Below are positions 1 to 5,365 of a stretch of 54,329 nt of DNA, piece after piece. The stretch comes from Vibrio zhanjiangensis. GTDB taxonomy: Bacteria; Pseudomonadota; Gammaproteobacteria; Enterobacterales; Vibrionaceae. Location of the stretch: contig NZ_BSPW01000094.1 of the NCBI RefSeq assembly GCF_030161235.1, forward strand, positions 1 through 54,329. The letters run 5' to 3'. Within the stretch, counting starts at the first letter, position 1, and every line of letters begins with the position of its first letter. The translations under genes and the position numbers were made by a program. The notes beneath the pieces were generated by a model. It ran no database searches and was not told the origin of the DNA. It was given only the letters and a program-made list of their open reading frames with translations.

Positions 1-61
1 GTTAACGTAATGACAAAGTCGCTTGGTAATTAAGGTACGACAGAATCGCTTGGTGATCACA
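1..61. repeat. IS-like terminus, inverted copy of 54268-54328
   Basis: These 61 bases are the exact reverse complement of 54268-54328 at the other end of the window. Read outward from the host junction, the sequence starts TGTGATCACC and holds two imperfect copies of ACCAAGCGAYTYTGTC spaced 27 bases apart. A TG start with internally repeated transposase-binding motifs is typical of IS21-family ends, and also of Tn7/Tn5053-like ends. The host sequence resumes at base 62, inside djlA. No transposase is visible because the contig stops here. The repeat is plain from the sequence; the family is inferred. Confidence 0.75.
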
Positions 62-352
62 CGAGGTGGGTTTGGGGGACGCTCCTCAAATGGACAATCG
101 TACCACACTGGCGGCAATTGGCAGCAAGCGTCTGCGACTGATCAGCTTGGTGATGCCTACAAACTTCTGGGCATAGATAGCAGTGCTGATGCAAAGGCTG
201 TTAAACGGGCACACAGAAAACTGATGAATGAGCACCATCCTGACAAACTTATGGCAAAAGGTCTACCACCTGAGATGATGAATGTTGCTAAGGAGAAGGC
301 TCAGGAAATTCAAAGTGCTTATGATCTAATTAAAAAAGCGAAAGGTTTTTAG
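62..352 (+). pseudogene. djlA: DjlA co-chaperone, C-terminal J-domain fragment
   Basis: This is the C-terminal part of a membrane-anchored DnaJ-like protein that stimulates DnaK ATPase. The visible part is a Gly/Ser-rich linker followed by a J domain of about 65 residues with the diagnostic HPD motif (EHHPDKL) and the C-terminal AYDLIKK helix. Full DjlA is roughly 270-280 residues with an N-terminal transmembrane segment and a TerB-like domain; those parts are missing. The reading frame runs leftward into the IS-like end repeat, which could supply a fortuitous TTG start at base 23. The gene is therefore either disrupted by an insertion or simply cut by the contig edge next to one. A strong hairpin terminator follows at 388-419. 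Confidence 0.8.
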
Positions 353-387
353 TAGAAAAGCATCTAGTCTAAATTTGGCAAAATAAA

Positions 388-419
388 AAGCCTGATGAAA
401 TGTCATCAGGCTTTTTGTA
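388..419. terminator. Bidirectional terminator after djlA
   Basis: A GCCTGATGA / TCATCAGGC hairpin with a four-base loop is flanked by A5 on the left and T5 on the right, so it can work on both strands. It ends djlA. Before the island inserted, it would also have been the minus-strand terminator just after the 3' end of the tRNA-Ile2 gene. Confidence 0.85.
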
Positions 420-421
420 TT

Positions 422-468
422 TGGTGGCCCCTCGCAGATTTGAACTGCGGACCAATCGATTATGAGTC
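422..468. repeat. Left attachment site (partial tRNA-Ile2 duplicate)
   Basis: These 47 bases repeat 5149-5195, the 3' part of the tRNA gene from the anticodon stem to CCA, with one difference (T at 438 against C at 5165, in the T-arm region). Beyond 468 the sequence no longer matches a tRNA, so this copy is only the recombination scar. It defines the left end of the island. Confidence 0.9.
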
Positions 469-591
469 CTAGAGTAGTTGTTTCTATCAATTCTCGCCTA
501 ATCTCACATTAGTATTATTGTCGTTTAAGTTCATGTGCTTACTGTCTTTGTGGTTCTTGTCTATTCTCACGGTATGTCATTCAGGTACACT

Positions 592-638
592 CTTATTTGA
601 CTAATAACTTGACTATGAACTTGCCATAGTCAAATAAC
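592..638. promoter_or_regulatory. Candidate integrase arm-type sites, left end
   Basis: The left end has CTTATTTGACTAA followed by TTGACTATG (592-617). TTGACTATG then forms a perfect inverted repeat with CATAGTCAA (609-617 and 625-633, seven-base loop). The right end of the island repeats the same pair of motifs in the same orientation at 5066-5091. Repeats found only near the two ends of an integrated element are usual for arm-type integrase or excisionase sites. The inverted repeat lies just before the integrase start and could also control int transcription. Confidence 0.6.
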
Positions 639-661
639 ATACAGTGTTATACAGGTGTAGG

Positions 662-1966
662 ATGGGTGTTTTAACAGTTTCAGGAATAACAGGGCTAAAG
701 CCGAAAAGTAAGCCATATTACGAGTGGGACTCTGATGGTGAGCGAGGGACGGGTAAGTTAGGGGTTCAAGTTACCCCTAATGGAACAAAGCGATTTACTT
801 TCCGCTACTTCACGGACAAGAAAGCTAACTTTATCCCTTTGGGGCAGTTCCCTGAATTATCGTTGTCAGATGCTAGGAAGAAACGTAAAGAGTATGGTGA
901 ATTGCTGCTACAAGGCATTGACCCCAAAGAACATATCGAAGCCACCAGCAAAGCCACTGAGCAAGCGAAACGGGAAGAAGCTAGAAAAGGTACGTTAGAA
1001 CAGCTTTTTAACTCCTACACTTTTCAGATGAAGAAAGACGGTAAGCGAACCTATCGGCAAGTGCTTGAGTCATTAGAACGCAATGTCTATCCGCATATTG
1101 ATAAAACCACCAAGGCCAAGGACGCAACCACCCATGACTTTATGTTGGTGCTGGCTGATATGATCAAGCGTGATGCGACAACTCAATCGAACCGAGTTCG
1201 TAGCTATTTGATGGCGGCGTATAACTACGGACTATTTCACGATAACGACCCTGCAAACTTCATTGATGAGGCTAAGTTTGGCCTAACAGTAAACCCAATC
1301 GCAGCGATACCAAAGCAGAAACACGCTGAGCGAGTCGGTGAGCACTATCTCAACCACACCGAAGTAAAACAGTTACTTGATGACCTTGAGCATGTGTTTG
1401 ACCGCTTCAAAATGGGCCATTCAATCCGCAACCTATTAGCATTGTGTTTTTATACTGGTGGTCAGCGACCTTATGAACTGATTTCAAGTCGTTGGGATTC
1501 AGTAGACTGGCAACAGAAAACCCTACTCATTACTCCAGAATTATCAAAAAACAAGCGTTCGCACATCGTGCCATTAACCGATAGTGCTTTGCTGATTTTG
1601 CAGCGTCAACAAGAGCAATCACCAGAGAGCGATTACATATTTCCACATCGCTTTGAAAACAAGCCGATGCGCACTGATTCACTTTCACAAAGCATTACTC
1701 GTTATCGTGAAGCCACGTCACTTGTACGCCCGTTTGTTGCTCGTGACATTCGTAGAACATGCAAAACCTTAATGGGTGAGCTGGGTATTGGTAAAGACAT
1801 TCGAGACAGGTTACAGAACCATGCGCTCAATGATGTGAGTTCAAAACACTATGATCGCTATGAGTATTTACCAGAAAAGCGCATAGCATTGGAGGCGTGG
1901 GAAAATAAGTTGAATCAATCTGAGGTTGATAACGTTGTAATGTTCGGGGGTATAGATGCTAAATAA
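662..1966 (+). CDS. int: Tyrosine recombinase (P4-type integrase)
   Basis: This 434-residue enzyme should integrate and excise the island at the tRNA-Ile2 gene. The N-terminal 90 residues look like the DUF4102 arm-binding domain of P4-family integrases (GLKPKSKPY, then PLGQFPELSLSDARKK). A core-binding region follows, then the catalytic domain. Visible catalytic positions are Arg269 (TGGQRPYEL), Arg364 in ARDIRRT, His387 in LQNH and the likely nucleophile Tyr397 (KHYDRY). The usual first His of the HxxR box is Arg361. The ATG at 662 was preferred over an in-frame GTG at 644 because it follows AGGTGTAGG closely and matches the family N-terminus. The gene overlaps the next ORF by 11 bases. Confidence 0.9.
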   Translation: MGVLTVSGITGLKPKSKPYYEWDSDGERGTGKLGVQVTPNGTKRFTFRYFTDKKANFIPLGQFPELSLSDARKKRKEYGELLLQGIDPKEHIEATSKATEQAKREEARKGTLEQLFNSYTFQMKKDGKRTYRQVLESLERNVYPHIDKTTKAKDATTHDFMLVLADMIKRDATTQSNRVRSYLMAAYNYGLFHDNDPANFIDEAKFGLTVNPIAAIPKQKHAERVGEHYLNHTEVKQLLDDLEHVFDRFKMGHSIRNLLALCFYTGGQRPYELISSRWDSVDWQQKTLLITPELSKNKRSHIVPLTDSALLILQRQQEQSPESDYIFPHRFENKPMRTDSLSQSITRYREATSLVRPFVARDIRRTCKTLMGELGIGKDIRDRLQNHALNDVSSKHYDRYEYLPEKRIALEAWENKLNQSEVDNVVMFGGIDAK

Positions 1967-2915
1967 AGACCAAAAGCAAGCCGTTAAACAATGGCTGAAA
2001 GACCATTCCATACCCGAGCAGGATTGGGATTTTATCTTCACTTCATTAGGATATGATCTTTGGGAAGTAAAAGGCCAAGAAAGCTATGCAGAGCAGCGAA
2101 AACAGTTAAATAAAATAGAGAAGAAAGCTACAGCCTTACTCAACGCATTGAATGAACTATCGTGGGAATTATCAGAAGAACTACATAATGAGTTAGAAAC
2201 TCAATATGATGATAGGTCAGATATACTCATCGATGAAGATGAGGATGAAGATGAGGATGAAGATGAGGATGAAGACAGCGAGTCAGGCTTTGAATTTAGA
2301 AGTGAATTTGAAAAGGGGCTAGACGAAAATTTAGAGAAATCAGAGTTACTCTACCTTCACGATAAAGAGTTAGATGATTGGTACTCAAAAGTGCCAATTG
2401 ATGGACAGGCCAATATATTCAATTACTTGGAAAGGCTTATAACTTCAAGTCAAAACCTCATAGAAACTAAAGCATCAAGTCGTGATAATGAACTTTACCC
2501 GTTATTAGTACTAAGTTGCGAGCGAATCGGTGAAAGGCATGATGTTACGTTGAACGAAGAAAGCATAAAACTTTTTATTTGTGCCTGTACCAGTAAAGAT
2601 AGAGAAGCAGTACATCGGCAATGGCAGCGATTGAAGGTTACGACTTCTAAGAAGGTAGGCACTCAATTCAATGAGGTTGTGGATCTTGAGACAGAAATTG
2701 CGGCTCAATATGAACAGCAGTGGAAAACTATTTTTGATCACAAGCTCAAATCAGATGGTGGGGTAGCTCCTATGTGGATTCATTGGGAGTTAGTTGAGCT
2801 GTTTAACGAAAGCCAATCGGAAAACGATTACCCTAGTTTTTTGCAAGATGTACTTGATAAAGGGGTTGGGGACATTTTGAAAAAATACGGTTTAAATTGT
2901 CCCTTACCTGATTGA
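1956..2915 (+). CDS. Acidic protein of unknown function in island
   Basis: A 319-residue soluble protein with no family that I recognise. Its start lies inside the last codons of int (11-base overlap), so the two are probably co-translated. Residues about 45-80 are Leu/Glu-rich and helical, perhaps a coiled coil. A run of Asp-Glu dipeptides follows (about residues 93-107), encoded by a 12-base tandem repeat at 2232-2275. The rest is helical with scattered Trp and no obvious catalytic motif, signal peptide or membrane segment. In a satellite this position may hold an accessory gene such as an anti-phage or helper-interaction function, but nothing in the sequence shows that. Confidence 0.7.
   Translation: MLNKDQKQAVKQWLKDHSIPEQDWDFIFTSLGYDLWEVKGQESYAEQRKQLNKIEKKATALLNALNELSWELSEELHNELETQYDDRSDILIDEDEDEDEDEDEDEDSESGFEFRSEFEKGLDENLEKSELLYLHDKELDDWYSKVPIDGQANIFNYLERLITSSQNLIETKASSRDNELYPLLVLSCERIGERHDVTLNEESIKLFICACTSKDREAVHRQWQRLKVTTSKKVGTQFNEVVDLETEIAAQYEQQWKTIFDHKLKSDGGVAPMWIHWELVELFNESQSENDYPSFLQDVLDKGVGDILKKYGLNCPLPD
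2232..2275 (+). repeat. 12-base tandem repeat encoding (DE)n
   Basis: The unit GATGAAGATGAG occurs three full times plus a partial fourth copy. Because the unit is a multiple of three, gain or loss of copies changes the length of the acidic tract without shifting the frame. Confidence 0.9.
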
Positions 2916-2966
2916 GAATACTTGAAATAATCTCACCACAATCAAGAACCAATAGGAGGTACGATT

Positions 2967-3176
2967 GTGGTAAACCCATCCAAATATCCATCTAAATTTG
3001 ACCGTGTATTAAGCGCTGATGAAGTTGCTTTTATTCTAGGTAAATCTAAGAAGACCCTGTGGCGTTTATGGCGCAAACAAAATGCTTTCCCTAAACCTAT
3101 CTTGATCGCAGGGCGTTGCTGTGGCTGGCGAGAAAGCACTGTTAACCGCTTTCTAGAAACTGGGGAGGTTGCATAA
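2967..3176 (+). CDS. AlpA-family transcriptional regulator
   Basis: A 69-residue DNA-binding protein of the AlpA/excisionase type. It has the typical order: a helix-turn-helix (LSADEVAFILGKSKKTLWRL), a basic wing region (NAFPKPILIAGRCCGWR) and a last helix (ESTVNRFLE). In P4-like elements and satellites, AlpA proteins activate int or act as directionality factors during excision. The GTG start at 2967 follows a strong AGGAGGT site at 2954-2960. The stop codon overlaps the next start (TAATG), so the two are translationally coupled. Promoter control is probably from the 50-base gap after the acidic gene. Confidence 0.9.
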   Translation: MVNPSKYPSKFDRVLSADEVAFILGKSKKTLWRLWRKQNAFPKPILIAGRCCGWRESTVNRFLETGEVA

Positions 3177-3505
3177 TGCTGTATCGTGACCGAATCCAAC
3201 AGTTAGGACTGCCAGAGTATAAAGGGGGTAAGCATCGTCACTATTTGATGATGTTGCTCATTCAAGGCTATCGTATCAATACTCGCTTGTGTCGATTCAT
3301 TGGAATAGGCAATCTGCATAGTGAAATATCCACCCTAAAGGAAAAGTACCGTTTTCCTCATTCAAAAAAAATGGGTTTAGTTGCTGATCCTGTTACTGGT
3401 GAAGTGCCACCTAAAGAGGTGCTGATCGTCTGGATGAGCGAGGCTCAGAGAAAGGATTACCTTGCTAGAAAGAAAGCCCCCAATCGTAAGCCTAAAAGCA
3501 GATGA
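3176..3505 (+). CDS. Small basic winged-helix-like protein
   Basis: A 109-residue basic protein overlapping the alpA stop. The segment MMLLIQGYRINTRLCRFIGI, then NLHSEISTLKEKY, resembles the small phage helix-turn-helix proteins in which a first helix, a recognition helix and an 'I..L+.+G' strand follow each other. The tail (ARKKAPNRKPKSR) is strongly basic and suits DNA contact. In comparable islands such proteins sit between alpA and rep and probably assist replication or regulation. The family is inferred from the pattern alone, and a function cannot be named. Confidence 0.7.
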   Translation: MLYRDRIQQLGLPEYKGGKHRHYLMMLLIQGYRINTRLCRFIGIGNLHSEISTLKEKYRFPHSKKMGLVADPVTGEVPPKEVLIVWMSEAQRKDYLARKKAPNRKPKSR

Positions 3506-3799
3506 TTGAGAGCTTATCTGTGAATATGCTGGTGGATTGAATCTTGGCGGAGTCGTCCACCAGTCAAAACAGCATAAGCGAGAACTGACGCAAAAGCCAT
3601 CAATTCACGGTGGCTTATTATCTGTCCCTACGTGAGAACTCATTTCTAGGTTTTTTAGGCTGAATTTTTGCAAGCCAATTTAGGTTAGGCAGTACAAGCC
3701 TAAAAGCCAAAGGTTAGCAAGGTTGATGTAAGTGCTTGCTAACTTAGGTTCTTGGGTGGGGGTATTTCATAATATCTATAGGGCATTTAACTGTTACCT
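3506..3799. other. Hairpin-rich intergenic region, candidate replication origin
   Basis: This non-coding stretch upstream of the Rep gene holds four perfect inverted repeats: CTGGTGGA/TCCACCAG (3529-3536 and 3556-3563), AAGCCA/TGGCTT (3594-3599 and 3611-3616), TTTTAGGCT/AGCCTAAAA (3653-3661 and 3697-3705) and GTTAGCAAG/CTTGCTAAC (3713-3721 and 3735-3743). Short TAGGTT motifs recur between them. This density next to a rolling-circle-type initiator suits a double-strand origin with a nick site in a hairpin loop, or a structured leader or operator of rep. The function is inferred. Confidence 0.55.
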
Positions 3800-4366
3800 A
3801 TGCGATACCTATCTAATTCACCATATATAAAGCATCAAGGGCAAATTTGGTCGGTTAATGCTGGTGACAAATATCAAATCAGCCCTAAACACATAAAGCG
3901 CATCATAGAGCAACTTAACTTGATGTGTGCAAAGTATCGGCGTGTGTTTGTGGTGGTGTTTGATTTACACATGAACAGCTATACCGAAGATAACCAGATT
4001 ATTAGCCATTTCCAGCGCAAGCTGTTTGCCAGCATCAAATCGAAGTATCAAGTTAAAGACATTGGTTTTGCGTGGGTGCGAGAGATGGAGAAAGCCAAGC
4101 AGCAGCATTATCACTATGCGTTGTTTCTCGATGGCAAACAGATTCGACACCCCGATACACTGTTAGACGTGATTCAAGAAAAGTGGATGTTCGCTGGTGG
4201 TGGTCATGTATATACGCCTAAGAACTGCTACACCATGATTTTGAAAAATGACTTTGAGGCAAAGCAGCAGGTTATCTATCGGTTGTCGTATCAGGCAAAA
4301 GAGCGCGGTAAGGGTTATCGAGCACCGCAAGCCAAAGACTATTCAACCAGCCGCTTAAAACCCTAA
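3800..4366 (+). CDS. Gp2/YagK-YfjJ-type replication initiator (Rep)
   Basis: A 188-residue protein resembling inovirus Gp2 and the E. coli CP4-prophage proteins YagK and YfjJ. It has an FDLH motif (residues 54-57), then QQHYHYALFLDG with an H-x-H pair at residues 103 and 105 as in HUH endonucleases. A C-terminal YRLSYQAK motif (Tyr160, Tyr164) may hold the nicking tyrosine. It should nick one strand at an origin and start rolling-circle replication of the excised island. The hairpin-rich stretch directly upstream is the natural candidate origin. The end is convergent with the zinc-ribbon gene, only four bases away. Confidence 0.8.
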   Translation: MRYLSNSPYIKHQGQIWSVNAGDKYQISPKHIKRIIEQLNLMCAKYRRVFVVVFDLHMNSYTEDNQIISHFQRKLFASIKSKYQVKDIGFAWVREMEKAKQQHYHYALFLDGKQIRHPDTLLDVIQEKWMFAGGGHVYTPKNCYTMILKNDFEAKQQVIYRLSYQAKERGKGYRAPQAKDYSTSRLKP

Positions 4367-4370
4367 GTTT

Positions 4371-4958
4371 CTAATCTATTTCGTATGGCCCAAAGTGCCT
4401 TTGTGCTTCACCGATACCAAAGCGCTGGTTAATGTCGTCAAATATAGATTGATGGAGGGATTTGATTTGTGAGTCTAATTGGCGGTATTTCTGCCAGTGC
4501 TGCCCCTTGCGTTTAAAATGACCGTCAAAGCGGAAACCAAAGTTTTGAACCTTTGCCAGTAGGCGATCTAATTTGCGGTATTTACGTTCGCTGGTGCTTT
4601 CTGATTGGCTTTTATAGTGGAGGCCATGACAACAGCGACACGCCGCAACACCACCCTTAAAATAAAGCTGCTTGCGGTTCTGAGAGCATTTAGGGCATTG
4701 CAGATAAACACGTTCACCACCAAGGTTAACCGCTTGCCTAATTAGAGTTAGTTCGTGGCGATGGCTTTTGCCTCGTAGCTCATAACTGACAATGGCAATG
4801 TCACCAAAGAACCCCCAAGAGAAGCCCCATAATTGAAAGCCATTGCGGGAAGCCTTAGTTTGACCCGTTGAATTGTCTCTAACCATTTCCTTTTTATGCA
4901 AGGCGGTTAGGTCAAGGCATGGCACATCATCGGTATAAGTTCTAGTTTGCTGTTTCAT
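4371..4958 (-). CDS. Zinc-ribbon protein of unknown function
   Basis: A 195-residue protein encoded against all other island genes. Residues 88-91 (CPKC) and 107-110 (CRCC) form a plausible four-Cys zinc ribbon spanning about 23 residues, followed by HGLHYKSQSES and a basic helical C-terminus. The N-terminal half has an aromatic-rich patch (FQLWGFSWGFFGD) that may be a buried strand. I recall similar proteins as unannotated neighbours of integrases in other islands, but I cannot name a function. Its opposite orientation at the tRNA-proximal end is the usual place for accessory genes. Confidence 0.7.
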   Translation of the reverse strand: MKQQTRTYTDDVPCLDLTALHKKEMVRDNSTGQTKASRNGFQLWGFSWGFFGDIAIVSYELRGKSHRHELTLIRQAVNLGGERVYLQCPKCSQNRKQLYFKGGVAACRCCHGLHYKSQSESTSERKYRKLDRLLAKVQNFGFRFDGHFKRKGQHWQKYRQLDSQIKSLHQSIFDDINQRFGIGEAQRHFGPYEID

Positions 4959-5065
4959 ATCGTTTCCAATCGTATTGATTTAATTATAACCGATTGAATA
5001 GGCGAGATTTTGGAAGAGGAGATTTACGCGATAAATTCTAATGCGAAAATGAAAGGCACGTAGTC

Positions 5066-5091
5066 CTTATTTGACTAACTATTTGACTATG
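5066..5091. promoter_or_regulatory. Candidate integrase arm-type site, right end
   Basis: CTTATTTGACTAA followed by TTGACTATG matches the motif pair at 592-617 in the same orientation and spacing (26 bases, with differences only in the short linker). It lies about 60 bases inside the right attachment site. Matched repeats at both ends support a shared binding protein such as the integrase. Confidence 0.6.
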
Positions 5092-5104
5092 TAATGACAG
5101 ACAT

Positions 5105-5141
5105 AAAAAAAGGTTAGTAAACACTATGCTTACTAACCTTC
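5105..5141 (-). terminator. Terminator of tRNA-Ile2 supplied by the island
   Basis: On the minus strand AAGGTTAGTAA and TTACTAACCTT form an 11-base-pair stem followed by a run of T residues (A7 on the plus strand at 5105-5111). It lies just after the 3' end of the tRNA, inside the island. The original terminator was displaced to 388-419. Confidence 0.85.
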
Positions 5142-5148
5142 TAGAATA

Positions 5149-5195
5149 TGGTGGCCCCTCGCAGACTTGAACTGCGGACCAATCGATTATGAGTC
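5149..5195. repeat. Right attachment site within tRNA-Ile2
   Basis: This is the 3' portion of the intact tRNA gene. It matches 422-468 over 47 bases with one mismatch and marks the right boundary of the island. Confidence 0.9.
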
Positions 5196-5224
5196 GACTG
5201 CTCTAACCACTGAGCTAAGGGGCC
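5149..5224 (-). tRNA. ileX: tRNA-Ile2 (anticodon CAT, lysidine-modified)
   Basis: The minus strand gives a complete 76-nt tRNA from GGCCCCTTAGCTCAGTGG to ACCA, with CAT as anticodon. The acceptor stem GGCCCCT/AGGGGCC and the D-arm match E. coli ileX closely, so I read it as the isoleucine AUA decoder whose C34 is converted to lysidine. Automatic annotation often calls this gene tRNA-Met. It is the integration target of the island, and the recombination kept the gene complete. Next to rpoD, it corresponds to the locus that holds VSP-II in V. cholerae, as I recall it. Confidence 0.9.
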
Positions 5225-5238
5225 TTTGTAGGTCCAAG

Positions 5239-5267
5239 ATTATAGGGGATGATGATCGGGCTGTCTA
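5239..5267 (-). promoter_or_regulatory. Sigma-70 promoter of tRNA-Ile2
   Basis: On the minus strand TAGACA (5262-5267) and TATAAT (5239-5244) are separated by 17 bases, close to the ideal. The tRNA starts 14 bases after the -10 element, consistent with a short trimmed leader. Confidence 0.75.
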
Positions 5268-5322
5268 GAGACTATATAGGGTAATTTAGCCTATATTTTA
5301 TCCACTTAAACTGTTTGATTAT

Positions 5323-5350
5323 AAAAAAGGCGAGCATGTGCTCGCCTTTT
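5323..5350. terminator. Terminator after rpoD
   Basis: GGCGAGCA and TGCTCGCC form an eight-base-pair stem with A6 on one side and T4 on the other. On the minus strand it lies 15-40 bases after the rpoD stop and ends the rpsU-rpoD operon. It also insulates the tRNA promoter. Confidence 0.9.
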
Positions 5351-5365
5351 GACCTGACAGGTTAA

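Larger units (their letters stand above)
422..5195. mobile_element. Compact tRNA-Ile2-integrated island, satellite-like
   Basis: The element lies between 47-base direct repeats of the tRNA 3' end and is about 4.7 kb long. Its cargo is a tyrosine integrase, an acidic protein of unknown function, an AlpA-type regulator, a small basic helix-turn-helix-like protein, a Gp2/YagK-YfjJ-type Rep and a zinc-ribbon protein. I see no capsid, tail, secretion, toxin or conjugation genes. An integrase plus AlpA plus replication-initiator core is what minimal phage satellites carry, including the small Vibrionaceae PICMI satellites as I recall them (those sit next to fis). The integrase lies at the end far from the intact tRNA and reads toward it. 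Satellite identity is inferred; the integrated structure is seen directly. Confidence 0.85.

Noticed and set aside
422..468. Second tRNA gene
   Set aside because: Only the 3' part is present; the D-arm and 5' acceptor strand are missing, so it is an attachment-site copy.
2232..2275. Short direct repeats as a CRISPR array
   Set aside because: Units of 12 bases without spacers inside an open frame; it is a coding tandem repeat.
2942..3199. Minus-strand frame over alpA
   Set aside because: Shadow of alpA; the plus-strand gene has an AGGAGGT site and a recognisable fold.
3965..4150. Open frame on the minus strand inside the Rep gene
   Set aside because: It overlaps a better-supported gene with family motifs and has no ribosome site.
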